Positions 9,293 through 18,227 of a stretch of DNA of 64,000 nucleotides are shown piece by piece. The notes beneath the pieces are model-generated. The model saw only the letters and a program-made list of their open reading frames with translations, was not told the DNA's origin and ran no database searches. Position 1 is the stretch's first letter. Each line of letters begins with the position of its first letter. A program made the translations under genes and the position numbers. This stretch comes from Dyella terrae (GTDB lineage: Bacteria; Pseudomonadota; Gammaproteobacteria; Xanthomonadales; Rhodanobacteraceae): NCBI RefSeq assembly GCF_022394535.1, contig NZ_CP089414.1, positions 5,208,001 to 5,272,000 of the forward strand, written 5' to 3'.

Positions 9293-9624
9293 GGGGCGTT
9301 TTCCTCGAGTGTGCACGGGACGTTCCGTGCACACTCGTTTTAGCGACTCTGGCGCTGGCGCTAAATCGGGGATTGGAGATGCAGGCTGTAGAGGCATGTC
9401 CTTCGTGGTTGTAGCGTTTGTGCAGTTGCGTGTAGGCAGAGTGCGGGGCTTGTACGCATGGCATTGCTGGATGCATCCGTCATGACGACGCAACTCGTTG
9501 ATTGTGGTCACCGTGCCATCACGTGTGGGACGGCATCTTTCCGTGGTCATCCCCCTTCGCACGGCTCTGCTGGCTACATGACGTGGCTAGGTCGCCGTGC
9601 GTTATGACCTAAGGAGATTGCCGC
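9293..9624. other. 332-base divergent intergenic region
   Basis: Separates the DUF1269 gene from adhP and should contain both promoters. The only structure seen is the perfect inverted repeat at 9306-9337. No small gene could be supported. Confidence 0.6.
9306..9337 (-). promoter_or_regulatory. Perfect 13-bp inverted repeat in the 5' leader of the DUF1269 gene
   Basis: Arms CGAGTGTGCACGG / CCGTGCACACTCG with a 6-base loop. The near arm ends 13 bases before the DUF1269 start codon, with only the ribosome site AGGAAAA between. It could be an RNA hairpin that gates translation, or an operator. It is not placed to terminate any known gene. Confidence 0.6.
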
Positions 9625-10662
9625 ATGATTCCCAAGACGATGAAGGCTGCCGTTGCGCATCATTTCGGTGAGCCGCTGCGCATCGAGGAAGTGCCCGTGC
9701 CGGTACCGTCGCGCGGCGAAGTGCTGGTGAAGATCGTGTCCACCGGTGTCTGTCATACCGATGTGCACGCTGTAGATGGCGACTGGCCGGCGAAGCCGAA
9801 TCCGCCTTTCATTCCCGGCCATGAAGGCGTGGGTGTGGTGGTTGCGTTGGGCGAGGGTGTGGACAACCTCAAGCTGGGCGATCCCGTGGGCATTGCCTGG
9901 CTGCACGATGCGTGCGGCCACTGCGAGTACTGCATCACCGGCTGGGAAACCTTATGCGAAGCGCAGCACGACAGCGGCTACAGCGTGGATGGCAGTTTCG
10001 CTGAGTACGCGATCGGCAATGCGGCGTACGTGGCGCGTCTTCCGCACGACGTGGATTTCGCGTTGATGGCGCCGGTTCTCTGTGCTGGTGTGACGACCTA
10101 CAAAGGCATCCGCGAAACCGAAGCGCGTCCGGGCGAATGGTTGGCCATCTCCGGTATCGGCGGTTTGGGGCATCTGGCCATCCAGTACGCCACGGCCATG
10201 GGCCTGCAGGTGGTGGCGGTGGACGTTGCCGACGACAAGCTGGCATTGGCACGCAAGCTGGGTGCCGCAGCGACTGTCGATGCGCGTCAGCCCAATGCCG
10301 TGGAAGAAGTGCTCGACATCACCGGTGGCGGTGCGCACGGTGTGCTGGTGACGGCAGTGTCGCCGCCGGCATTTTCACAAGCGCTTGGCTTCATCCGTCG
10401 ACGCGGCACCATGAGCCTGGTGGGTCTGCCGCCCGGTGATTTCGCCACACCCATCTTTGATGTCGTGCTCAAGCGTCTGACCATTCGTGGGTCCATCGTC
10501 GGCACGCGCAAGGACCTCGCCGAAGCGGTGGCTTTTGCCGCAGAGGGCAAGGTCGTGCCGACCATCGAGCGCCGCCGGCTGGAAGACGTGAACGACGTGC
10601 TGCAGGGCCTGCGCGAAGGGCATATCCAGGGGCGTGTGGTGCTCGACATCGCCCACCCCTGA
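9625..10662 (+). CDS. adhP: Zinc-dependent alcohol dehydrogenase, AdhP type
   Basis: 345 residues, a medium-chain dehydrogenase that oxidises primary alcohols with NAD. Catalytic zinc ligands appear in STGVCHTD, PGHEGVG and VLCAGVTTYKG. The structural zinc loop is CGHCEYC...WETLC. The Rossmann motif is GIGGLGHLAIQYA, and VVAVD after it favours NAD. The start has a strong ribosome site (AAGGAG, 7 bases). Single gene followed by a hairpin at 10671-10701. Confidence 0.93.
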   Translation: MIPKTMKAAVAHHFGEPLRIEEVPVPVPSRGEVLVKIVSTGVCHTDVHAVDGDWPAKPNPPFIPGHEGVGVVVALGEGVDNLKLGDPVGIAWLHDACGHCEYCITGWETLCEAQHDSGYSVDGSFAEYAIGNAAYVARLPHDVDFALMAPVLCAGVTTYKGIRETEARPGEWLAISGIGGLGHLAIQYATAMGLQVVAVDVADDKLALARKLGAAATVDARQPNAVEEVLDITGGGAHGVLVTAVSPPAFSQALGFIRRRGTMSLVGLPPGDFATPIFDVVLKRLTIRGSIVGTRKDLAEAVAFAAEGKVVPTIERRRLEDVNDVLQGLREGHIQGRVVLDIAHP

Positions 10663-10670
10663 TCAACACC

Positions 10671-10701
10671 CTTGCAGGAGCGCACGATGCGCGCCTGCAA
10701 G
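10671..10701. terminator. Bidirectional hairpin between adhP and bpt
   Basis: Stem CTTGCAGGAGCGC / GCGCGCCTGCAAG with an ACGAT loop and one mismatch, between two convergent genes. Confidence 0.6.
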
Positions 10702-10703
10702 AG

Positions 10704-11414
10704 TCAGGGATCCGCCATCTCCACCCAGCCTTCGCTGGTGCGTATCTGCAACGGGCGGAAGTTGCGCTTGTAATCCATTTTCGGATGCCCGGCGATCCAG
10801 AAGCCCAGGTAAATCCAGGGCAAGCCGCGGCGGCGGGCGAGCGCCACCTGTTGCAGGATGGCGAACGTGCCCAGGCTGCGTGCCGTCTCCTCGGGGTCGT
10901 AGAACGTATAGACGGCCGAAAGGCCTTGCTGGCACACGTCGGTAACGGCCACGCCGAGCAGGCGCGAACCCTGGCGGAACTCCAGGAACATCGTGGGGCT
11001 CCATGGCGCGGTCAGGAACCGGCGGAAGTCGCTGGCGTCCGCCTCGTCCATGCCGCCGCCCGGGTGGCGCTGGCGCAGGTAACGTTCGTAGAGCGTATGG
11101 CGCTCGGCGTTGTAGCCGGCCATCGATTCGATGACCGTCAGATCCTCGTTGCGCTTGAGGCAGCGCCGCTGTCCGCGATCGGGGGCGAAGCGCGCTACGT
11201 CGATGCGGCAAGGCGTGCAGGCCCGGCAGTTGGTGCAATAGGGGTAGTAAAGGTGCCCACCGGCCCGCCGGAAGCCGCGCTCCAGCGCTGGACCGTATAA
11301 CTGGTCCAGCTGCGGCGCGGCCGGATCGATCACGAGGTTCTGTGCCGTGCGCTCGGCAAAGTAGCCGCAGGCGTGCGGCAGGGTTTGGAAGAGGCGGACA
11401 CGATCAGAGCGCAT
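10704..11414 (-). CDS. bpt: Aspartate/glutamate leucyltransferase (Bpt, bacterial Ate1 family)
   Basis: 236 residues. Transfers leucine from Leu-tRNA to N-terminal Asp or Glu of proteins, marking them for ClpS/ClpAP degradation (N-degron pathway). The N-terminal Cys cluster YYPYCTNCRACTPCR, the SDRVRLFQT start and the C-terminal block LGFWIAGHPKMDYKRNFRP are characteristic. Length is normal for the family. The gene lies upstream of adhP on the opposite strand and ends at the shared terminator. Confidence 0.94.
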   Translation of the reverse strand: MRSDRVRLFQTLPHACGYFAERTAQNLVIDPAAPQLDQLYGPALERGFRRAGGHLYYPYCTNCRACTPCRIDVARFAPDRGQRRCLKRNEDLTVIESMAGYNAERHTLYERYLRQRHPGGGMDEADASDFRRFLTAPWSPTMFLEFRQGSRLLGVAVTDVCQQGLSAVYTFYDPEETARSLGTFAILQQVALARRRGLPWIYLGFWIAGHPKMDYKRNFRPLQIRTSEGWVEMADP

Positions 11415-11492
11415 GGCCTGATTCTATGTCTGGTTTGGGTCACTGTGTCACTAGCTGAAATGTGATAGCCGGATGTGACAGCCCAGGCAGGG

Positions 11493-11885
11493 TCAGATAA
11501 CGCCCATGTACCGGAGCATCAGGATCACAAAGGCGCCGGCCACGGCCAGCATGACGATCCGGCGCATCCGGGTGGCCACGCTCTTGCGCTGCATCTCTGG
11601 CGTGGGGTTGCGGGCCAGGGCCAGTTCCTCCCCATGGCGGACCACCGGCTCGATGCCCAGCTCCTTGAGCATGGCGCGGGCGCGGGTGTAGTCGTCTGCC
11701 TTGGTGACCCAGACCTGGGCCCAGTTGTCCCGGTCTTCATGGCGTTGTGAGTAGCTGAAGCGCTGGTAGCTGGGGCGGCGGTAGTTGGAGCGGTTCTCGA
11801 TCGTGTACTCGATCCCCTGGTCGGCCATCAACTTGGCGACGCGGTCAATGTTTTCCTGGCGGGGCGAGGTGTAGAGCTGACGCAT
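11493..11885 (-). CDS. 'Pathogenicity-like' conserved protein with C-terminal membrane anchor
   Basis: 130 residues. The N-terminal half (MRQLYTSPRQENIDRVAKLMADQGI, then ARAMLKELG) resembles a DUF2007-like small alpha/beta domain. The C-terminus has one membrane helix (about residues 108-127). Similar proteins in Xanthomonas are annotated as pathogenicity-like, without a proven function. It lies upstream of bpt on the same strand with 78 bases between. Confidence 0.7.
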   Translation of the reverse strand: MRQLYTSPRQENIDRVAKLMADQGIEYTIENRSNYRRPSYQRFSYSQRHEDRDNWAQVWVTKADDYTRARAMLKELGIEPVVRHGEELALARNPTPEMQRKSVATRMRRIVMLAVAGAFVILMLRYMGVI

Positions 11886-11971
11886 GGGGGAGCCTTGGTT
11901 CGTCGCCGGTCGGGCGCGGCTGGCCGAGGAGGCCGGCCAGCTTCATTTTATTACTACGGTGGCCGGGCGGC

Positions 11972-12835
11972 TTAGCCGCGCAGGCGGATCAGGCCTTCCT
12001 GGGCCGTCGAGGCCACCAGCCGGCCGTCACGGGTGAAGATCTGGCCGCGCGCCAGGCCGCGGGCGCCTTGCGCCGTCGGGCTGTCGAAGGAGTACAGCAG
12101 CCACTCGTCGGTACGGAACGGGCGGTGGAACCATAGCGCATGGTCCAGGCTCGCCATCTGCACGTTGTGTGTGTAGTACGAGATGCCGTGCGGCAGGGTG
12201 GCCGTGCCGATCAGGTTGAAGTCGGAGGCGTACGCCAGCAGCGCGCGATGCAGTTCGGGCGAATCGCCCACTGGCGCAGTCAGGCGGAACCAGATGTGCT
12301 GGATCGGCGGGCGCTTCACCGGGTGCAGCTTGTCCTGCGGCCACACATGGCGGAATTCGAACGGTGCATCCACGCCCAGCCAGCGTTGCAGCTTCTCGGG
12401 CAGTTTGGCCAGCTGTTCCGGCGGCATCGGCTGCATGGGCTCGATGTCTTCGGGCATGGGCACCTCGGGCATCGACGACTGGTGTTCGAAGCCGGTTTCC
12501 GGCACTTGAAACGAAATCGAGCCATTGAGGATCGGCTGGCCGTGCTGGATGGCCACCACCCGGCGCGAGGAGAACGTGCCACCGTCGCGGGTGCGCTCCA
12601 CGCTGTAGACGATGGGTGCATTGATGTCGCCAGCGCGCAGGAAATAAGCGTGCAGCGAATGGGCCTCGCGCCCGGTTTCAACCGTGCGCTGGGCGGCCGA
12701 CAGTGCCTGGCCCAACACCTGCCCGCCAAACACGAAATGCGTGCCGATGTCCCGGCTTTGGCCGCGGAAGAGGTTGTCCTCGAGGCGCTCGAGTTCGAGC
12801 AGGTCGACGAGTTCGCGGACGTTGTTTTCCGTCAT
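11972..12835 (-). CDS. tesB: Acyl-CoA thioesterase II
   Basis: 287 residues with the double-hotdog fold of TesB, which hydrolyses acyl-CoA to fatty acid and CoA in the cytosol. Characteristic elements are FRGQSRDIGTHFVFGGQVLGQAL, HSLHAYFLRAGD, FSSRRVVAIQHG, and the C-terminal SLDHALWFHRPFRTDEWLLY with the catalytic Asp, followed by GARGLARGQIFTRDG. Length is normal. Confidence 0.94.
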   Translation of the reverse strand: MTENNVRELVDLLELERLEDNLFRGQSRDIGTHFVFGGQVLGQALSAAQRTVETGREAHSLHAYFLRAGDINAPIVYSVERTRDGGTFSSRRVVAIQHGQPILNGSISFQVPETGFEHQSSMPEVPMPEDIEPMQPMPPEQLAKLPEKLQRWLGVDAPFEFRHVWPQDKLHPVKRPPIQHIWFRLTAPVGDSPELHRALLAYASDFNLIGTATLPHGISYYTHNVQMASLDHALWFHRPFRTDEWLLYSFDSPTAQGARGLARGQIFTRDGRLVASTAQEGLIRLRG

Positions 12836-12894
12836 GGAAAAAAGCTCGGCGGAGGTAAGAGACCGGCGATTATAGCTGGCGCCCCGCCGCCGCT

Positions 12895-13460
12895 TCAGTG
12901 GTTGGGTGACGGAAGCCGTTCCAGCCCGCTGCCGTCCAGCACCTCGACCCAGGGGAATAGCGGGCCTGGGTCGAGCTTGCGCGGCACTTCCAGCGACGGA
13001 TCGTTGCTGGCGGGCAGCCGGGCCGTATCCAGGTCCTCATGGCCGGCGATCAGGTGCAGCAGGGGGTAGTCCTGCCTCAGCCGGGCCAGCAGCGCCCGCA
13101 GGGCCGCGACTCGGCCGGGGTGTACGGCTCGGTCATGGTCTGGCGGCGCGAATCCCACCAGTCCGGGTACCGGCCCAGGTTCACCAGCTCAATGCCGATG
13201 GAGTTGGGGTTGTGGCCGCGTACGTGGTTGGCCACCCGGTTGCCGGGCACGTATTGGTAGATGCTGCCGTCACGGTCGATATAGAAGTGCCCGCTGGCGC
13301 CTGCACCACTCTCGTAGAGCGCCCGCTCGCCGTACTCGCGGGCGGTGGCCAGATCAGGCAGCTCGGTGCAGTGGATCACCACCATTTCCACCGCACTGGC
13401 GGGGCGCTCGGGCAGCAGGGAAACGTAGGGCAGGGGCTGGTCGACGATGTTTACAGGCAT
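12895..13460 (-). pseudogene. N-acetylmuramoyl-L-alanine amidase (Amidase_2 type), frameshifted
   Basis: The N-terminal part (start 13460) carries the amidase zinc residues: His in MVVIHCTELP and His in NHVRGHNPNSIGIELVN. The C-terminal part continues in another frame with LLHLIAGHEDLD, which supplies the third zinc ligand, and ends at 12895. The frames switch near 13108-13113, where the coding strand reads GCC-GAG-TCGCGG. One extra base there (for example GAG-GTC-GCG) would give a continuous PAEVAALRALLARLRQ. As given, the first frame stops at 13077 and the enzyme is broken. No signal peptide is seen, so it would be cytosolic (peptidoglycan recycling) or use another export route. Confidence 0.8.
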
Positions 13461-13540
13461 ACCGGCCAGTCTATCCGCCGTCTCCCGGGACGTCGCCTGT
13501 TACGATGCGCGCCCATATAGACGCTGTTTCGGAGACCGCG

Positions 13541-14062
13541 ATGCGCGGCCAGATCATTCTTTCGCATGGCTCGGACTCCGGTCCGGATGCCACCAAGGTC
13601 AGCGTGCTGGCTGCTTTCGCCGAGTCGCTGGGTTGGAAAACCCAGCGCCCGGACTACCGTACCGACGACCTGCAGGGTTTTGCCGGCTCGATCGATCCGC
13701 GCATCAAGCGGCTGGTCGCCGCCATCGATACGCTGGATGCCCCGCCGGTGCTGGTCGGCTCCAGCATGGGTTCCTTCGTGTCCGGGCTGGCCTCGTTGCA
13801 GCGCCCGGTGGCAGGCCTGTTCCTGCTGGCCACGCCCAGAGAGATCCCCAGTTACCGGCAGGCTTTCGATGTCGCCGATGGCGTTCCCACACTGCTTTAT
13901 CACGGCTGGCGCGATGACGTGTGCCATCCGGAAGGGATGATCGACTTCGCCGGCCGCCGCCGTCTGCCGCTGATCGTGGTCGACGATGACCACCGATTGG
14001 TCGACAGCGTCGATCGTATCGTCGAGCAGTTCGGCCTGTTCCTCGCTGGGTTGCCGACATGA
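13541..14062 (+). CDS. Small alpha/beta-hydrolase
   Basis: 173 residues. Begins MRGQIILSHGSDSGPD with the oxyanion-type HGSDS. The nucleophile elbow is GSSMGSF, the acid is in HGWRDDV, and the His is in DDDHRL. Resembles short serine hydrolases of the YqiA/RBBP9 size class; substrate unknown. The start at 13541 has GGAGA 9 bases upstream; an ATG at 13505 is also in frame. The TGA overlaps the ATG of rlmKL (ATGA at 14059-14062), so it is probably co-translated with it. Confidence 0.82.
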   Translation: MRGQIILSHGSDSGPDATKVSVLAAFAESLGWKTQRPDYRTDDLQGFAGSIDPRIKRLVAAIDTLDAPPVLVGSSMGSFVSGLASLQRPVAGLFLLATPREIPSYRQAFDVADGVPTLLYHGWRDDVCHPEGMIDFAGRRRLPLIVVDDDHRLVDSVDRIVEQFGLFLAGLPT

Positions 14063-16398
14063 GCGCATTCTTCGCCACCTGCCCCAAGGGGTTGGAATAC
14101 CTGCTACGCGACGAACTGGCGGCGCTGGGGGCCGACGACGTCCGCGAGGCGCTGGCCGGCGTGCATTTTTCCGGCACGCTGGAAACCGCCTACCGCGCTT
14201 GCCTGTGGTCGCGTCTGGCCAGTCGCGTACTGATGCCGTTGGCTGAGTTCGATGCCGCCACGGACGACGCGCTTTACGGTGGCGTGCAGTCCATCGATTG
14301 GTCAAAGCACCTGGGCCCACGCGCCACACTGGCGGTGGATGCCAACTCGGCGCAAAGCAAACTCACGCACAGCCAGTTCATCGCCCAGCGCGTGAAGGAT
14401 GCTGTGGTCGACCAGTTCCGCCAGCGCGACGGCTCCCGTCCGGACGTGGACACCGACGAGCCGGACGTGCGCATCAACCTGCGCCTGCGCCGCGATAGGG
14501 CCACGCTGTCGATCGACTTGGCCGGCGCACCGCTGCATCGTCGCGGTTGGCGAGAGCAGCAGGGCGAAGCACCGCTGAAGGAAAATCTCGCCGCCGCCAT
14601 GTTGTTGCGTGCTCGCTGGCCGGAGATCTATGCCGAGGGCGGGGCACTGCTCGACCCCATGTGCGGTTCCGGCACGCTGTTGGTCGAAGGCGCGTGGATG
14701 GCCGCGGATGTCGCGCCCGGCCTGCATCGCGAGTACTACGGATTCTTGGGCTGGGCGCAGCACGACATCGCACTGTGGCGCGGCCTGCTGGACGAGGCGC
14801 GGCAGCGTGCCGATACCGGCCTGCGCGCTCTGCGTGCGTGTTTCTTCGGTAGCGACGCTGACCCGCGCATGGTGCAGACCGCCAAGCGCAACGCTCAGGA
14901 GGCTGGCGTCGCTGGGTTCCTGACGCTGGACAAGCATGACGTCACGCATGTATCGCCGCCACCGGGTTACAGCCGTGGCTTGGTGATTACCAACCCTCCG
15001 TATGGCGAGCGCCTTGGCGACCGTGGCGAGATGCCCCGTCTGTATCGGGCTATCGGCGAAACCCTGCGCGAACGCTTCGCCGGTTGGCGCGCGGCCGTGC
15101 TGGCGGGCGATGCCGAGCTGGGACATGCCATCCCGCTGCGCGCGGAGAAGAAGTACGCGCTTTACAACGGTGCATTGGAAACCGTGCTGCTGATCTTCGA
15201 GCTTCACGCGCGCAGTGAAACGCCGCGCGAGGTGAAGCCGCTCTCCGAGGGCGCGCAGATGCTGCGCAACCGCATGGAGAAGAACCTGCGCCACTTGCGC
15301 AAGCGGCTGGAGCGCGAAGGCATCCATTGCTGGCGTGCCTACGACCAGGACATGCCGGAGTACGCGGCGGCCGTCGATGTCTACGGCGACGAGAATGATT
15401 CGTTGTGGCTGCACATCCAGGAATACCGCGCACCGGCCGAGATTCCGGTGGAGACGGCACGCCAACGCCTGCGCGAGATCGTGCGCGTGGCCGGTGAAGT
15501 GCTGGGCGTGTCGCGCGACCGCATCGCGCTGAAGACGCGTGAGCGTGGCAAGGGTGGCTCCAAGTACGGCCAGTTCGACCAGCGCGGCGAGTTCGTCGAG
15601 GTGGCGGAGGCTGGCCTGCGCTTCCTGGTCAATCTGACCGACTACTTGGATACCGGCCTGTTCATCGACCATCGCCTGGTTCGCGGCAAGTTGCGCGAAC
15701 TGGCCACGGGGCGGCGCTTCCTGAACCTGTTTGCCTATACCGCCACGGCCAGCGTCTACGCGGCGGCGGGCGGCGCGCGCGACACCACCAGCGTGGACCT
15801 GTCGGCCACCTACCTGGACTGGGCATCGCGCAATCTTGCGCTCAACGGTTTCTCCGGTAGCAAGCATCGCCTGATGCAGGCGGACGCCATGACTTTCTTG
15901 CGGCAGGAGCGCGATCGCTACGGGGTGATCTACGTCGATCCACCGACCTTTTCAAACTCCAAGCGGGCGGAGGATTTCGACGTCCAGCGCGACCATGTCC
16001 AACTGTTGTTGGCCTGTGCCGACTGTCTCACGAGCGATGGTGTCATCGTGTTCTCGAACAACTTCCGGCGCTTCAAGCTGAACCATGAAGCACTGGCGGA
16101 ACGGTTCGTCGTCGAGGACTGGAGTGCGCCCAGCATCCCGTTCGATTTCACCCGTCGAGGGGACATTCACGGCTGCTGGCTCCTGCGTCTGCACCCGAAA
16201 GAAACGAGTGAGGAATCCCCCCTGGGGCGGCACTGTGAGCCACGTCCGGAACCAAAGCAGGCGTTAAGCATTTTCACTCTTTCTACTCAGTCCGGATTCA
16301 GCGCGAAAGTTCGAGCATTGATCCCGGCAAAGAGCGATAGAGGGCAACGTCAAATCCCTCTATCGGAATCAAGCCTCCCTTGGGAGACAGACTCATGA
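14059..16398 (+). CDS. rlmL: Bifunctional 23S rRNA methyltransferase RlmKL, with unusual C-terminal tail
   Basis: 779 residues. The N-terminal RlmL half has a THUMP domain and makes m2G2445; motifs LDPMCGSGTLLVEGAWMA and VITNPPYGERLG. The C-terminal RlmK half makes m7G2069; motifs FLNLFAYTATASVYAAAGGA and YVDPPTFSNSKR. The family normally ends soon after the GCWLLR strand (here about residue 713). This frame runs about 60 residues further through low-complexity, intergenic-looking sequence to 16398, overlapping the start of the next gene, so the ancestral stop may have been lost. Confidence 0.95.
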   Translation: MSAFFATCPKGLEYLLRDELAALGADDVREALAGVHFSGTLETAYRACLWSRLASRVLMPLAEFDAATDDALYGGVQSIDWSKHLGPRATLAVDANSAQSKLTHSQFIAQRVKDAVVDQFRQRDGSRPDVDTDEPDVRINLRLRRDRATLSIDLAGAPLHRRGWREQQGEAPLKENLAAAMLLRARWPEIYAEGGALLDPMCGSGTLLVEGAWMAADVAPGLHREYYGFLGWAQHDIALWRGLLDEARQRADTGLRALRACFFGSDADPRMVQTAKRNAQEAGVAGFLTLDKHDVTHVSPPPGYSRGLVITNPPYGERLGDRGEMPRLYRAIGETLRERFAGWRAAVLAGDAELGHAIPLRAEKKYALYNGALETVLLIFELHARSETPREVKPLSEGAQMLRNRMEKNLRHLRKRLEREGIHCWRAYDQDMPEYAAAVDVYGDENDSLWLHIQEYRAPAEIPVETARQRLREIVRVAGEVLGVSRDRIALKTRERGKGGSKYGQFDQRGEFVEVAEAGLRFLVNLTDYLDTGLFIDHRLVRGKLRELATGRRFLNLFAYTATASVYAAAGGARDTTSVDLSATYLDWASRNLALNGFSGSKHRLMQADAMTFLRQERDRYGVIYVDPPTFSNSKRAEDFDVQRDHVQLLLACADCLTSDGVIVFSNNFRRFKLNHEALAERFVVEDWSAPSIPFDFTRRGDIHGCWLLRLHPKETSEESPLGRHCEPRPEPKQALSIFTLSTQSGFSAKVRALIPAKSDRGQRQIPLSESSLPWETDS

Positions 16399-16727
16399 AC
16401 AAGACCAAGACCTCCATCGTCAAGCGCGTTGCCCTGGCGTCTGCCATGCTGATCGGCTGTGTAGCCGTCGCACCGGCCTTCGCTGGACACGTGAGCTTGA
16501 ATATCGGCGTAGGTCTGCCGGTGGTGGGCGGTTATTACGCGCCGGCCCCGGTTGTCTACGCACCGCCGCCGCCGGTTTATTACGCACCGGCTCCGGTCTA
16601 TTACGCACCGGCCCCGGTGGTGTACCCGGCAGCCGTGGGCGCCACGGTCGTGGTGGGTGGCCGTCCGGGCTACTACCACCGCGGTGGCTACTACTATCGC
16701 GGCGGTTACCGTTACTACGGTCACTAA
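16395..16727 (+). CDS. Small exported Tyr/Pro/Gly-rich repeat protein
   Basis: 110 residues with a clear signal peptide (cleavage near APAFA-GHV, about residue 30). The mature part holds repeats of the type YYAPAPVVYAPPPP, then a Gly/Tyr tail (GYYHRGGYYYRGGYRYYGH). Such proteins are usually surface or outer-membrane associated; function unknown. The ATG at 16395 overlaps the stop of the extended rlmKL frame. A strong terminator follows at 16755. Confidence 0.8.
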   Translation: MNKTKTSIVKRVALASAMLIGCVAVAPAFAGHVSLNIGVGLPVVGGYYAPAPVVYAPPPPVYYAPAPVYYAPAPVVYPAAVGATVVVGGRPGYYHRGGYYYRGGYRYYGH

Positions 16728-16754
16728 GCACGCGACCGTTGGTGCAGTTGCGAC

Positions 16755-16786
16755 AAAGCCCGGCCCAGCGCCGGGCTTTGTTTTTG
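16755..16786 (+). terminator. Rho-independent terminator
   Basis: Perfect 10-bp stem AAAGCCCGGC / GCCGGGCTTT with a CCAGC loop, followed by a run of T. Ends the Tyr/Pro-rich protein gene. Confidence 0.9.
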
Positions 16787-16972
16787 CGTGATTCACGATG
16801 CGGCGCAGCAGAAATAGGCTGACTGCTGTCAGCCATTCGCCATCTTCGCATCACACCTTTTGAACAGCTCCTCCGGCATGGTGCGCGGCATGTTACGGCG
16901 CACGACTCTTGGTATGAGGCATCACGAACGAATCGGCCCGGCCGACCATGTAACCGCACTCCGGAGGCGGCG

Positions 16973-18227
16973 ATGACGTTGGCGCCATCGGCCATGCAAG
17001 CCGAAGCGCTGATGCTGCGATTCCGGAGGATCCGCTCCCGCAGCATGGCCTTGTGCGCATCGCTGACGCCGGAAGACATGATGGTGCAATCGATGCCGGA
17101 CGCCAGTCCGACAAAGTGGCATCTCGCGCACACCACCTGGTTCTTCGAACGGTTCGTGCTGGAGCGCGATGCCGGTTACCGGTCGCCTCATCCGGACTGG
17201 AATTACCTGTTCAACTCCTACTACCAGGCTGTCGGTCCGATGCATGCGCGACCGCGCCGCGGGTTGCTCTCGCGCCCTGGCATTGCGCAGGTCCGCGACT
17301 ATCGAGAGAAGGTAGACGAGGCCGTGTGCGAGTGGCTGTCGCGCGGCGTCGATGCCACCACGGCAGACATTATTGGGCTGGGCTTGGAGCACGAGCAGCA
17401 ACACCAAGAACTGTTGCTCACTGACATCAAGCATGCGTTCTTCTGCAATCCCTTGCTGCCTGCCTACACGGCGCCGCATGCGTCGTCATCAGTGGCGTCG
17501 TCGGTGCGGATGGAGTTCATCGCCGGGCGCGAAGGCATCGTCGACATGGGGCATTCGGGGGGGCGATTTCGCGTTCGACAACGAATCGCCGCGCCATCGC
17601 GCGCTGTTGCAGCCGCATGCATTGGCCAACCGGCTGGTGACCAACGCTGAGTTCGCCGAGTTCATCCGCGATGGCGGGTACCGCGAGCCGTCGCTGTGGC
17701 TGTCCGAGGGCTGGGATACGGTGTGCCGCGAGCAATGGCAGCGACCGTTCTACTGGCAGGAAGATCTTTCAAGCGAATTTACCTTGGCTGGCGTGAGGCC
17801 GATCGATCCCGATGCGCCCGTCAGTCACGTCAGCTATTTCGAGGCCGATGCCTTCGCCCGCTGGGCCGGCGCAAGGCTGCCTACGGAAGCGGAATGGGAA
17901 AGCGCCGCCAGCGCGTTGCCGGTACAAGGCAACCTGCTCGACACGATGAGCTTCCACCCGCAGGCGGCGACGGCTGGCGAAGGCATGCTGCAGATGTTCG
18001 GCGATGTGTGGGAATGGACCGCGTCGCCCTACGTCAGCTACCCAGGTTTTCGGCCGTTGGCCGGTGCACTGGGCGAATACAACGGCAAGTTCATGTGCGG
18101 TCAGTGGGTGTTGCGCGGCGGTTCCTGCGCGACGCCGCGCGAGCACATGCGTGCCACCTACCGGAATTTCTTTCCTCCCCATGCGCGTTGGCAGTTCATG
18201 GGGATCCGCCTGGGGCAGGACCGATGA
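16973..18227 (+). pseudogene. egtB: Ergothioneine biosynthesis protein EgtB, frameshifted at a G run
   Basis: EgtB is the iron-dependent sulfoxide synthase that joins trimethylhistidine (hercynine) to a thiol donor. The first frame (from 16973) carries the DinB-like domain with iron ligands in KWHLAHTTWFFE and [10 protein letters not shown]. The second frame carries the formylglycine-enzyme-like domain ([43 protein letters not shown]) and ends at 18227. The frames switch at seven consecutive G (17557-17563); six G would read [15 protein letters not shown], the expected junction. As given, the first frame stops at 17650. A TGA/ATG overlap couples it to egtD. The ribosome site GGAGGCGG supports the start. 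Confidence 0.88.
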
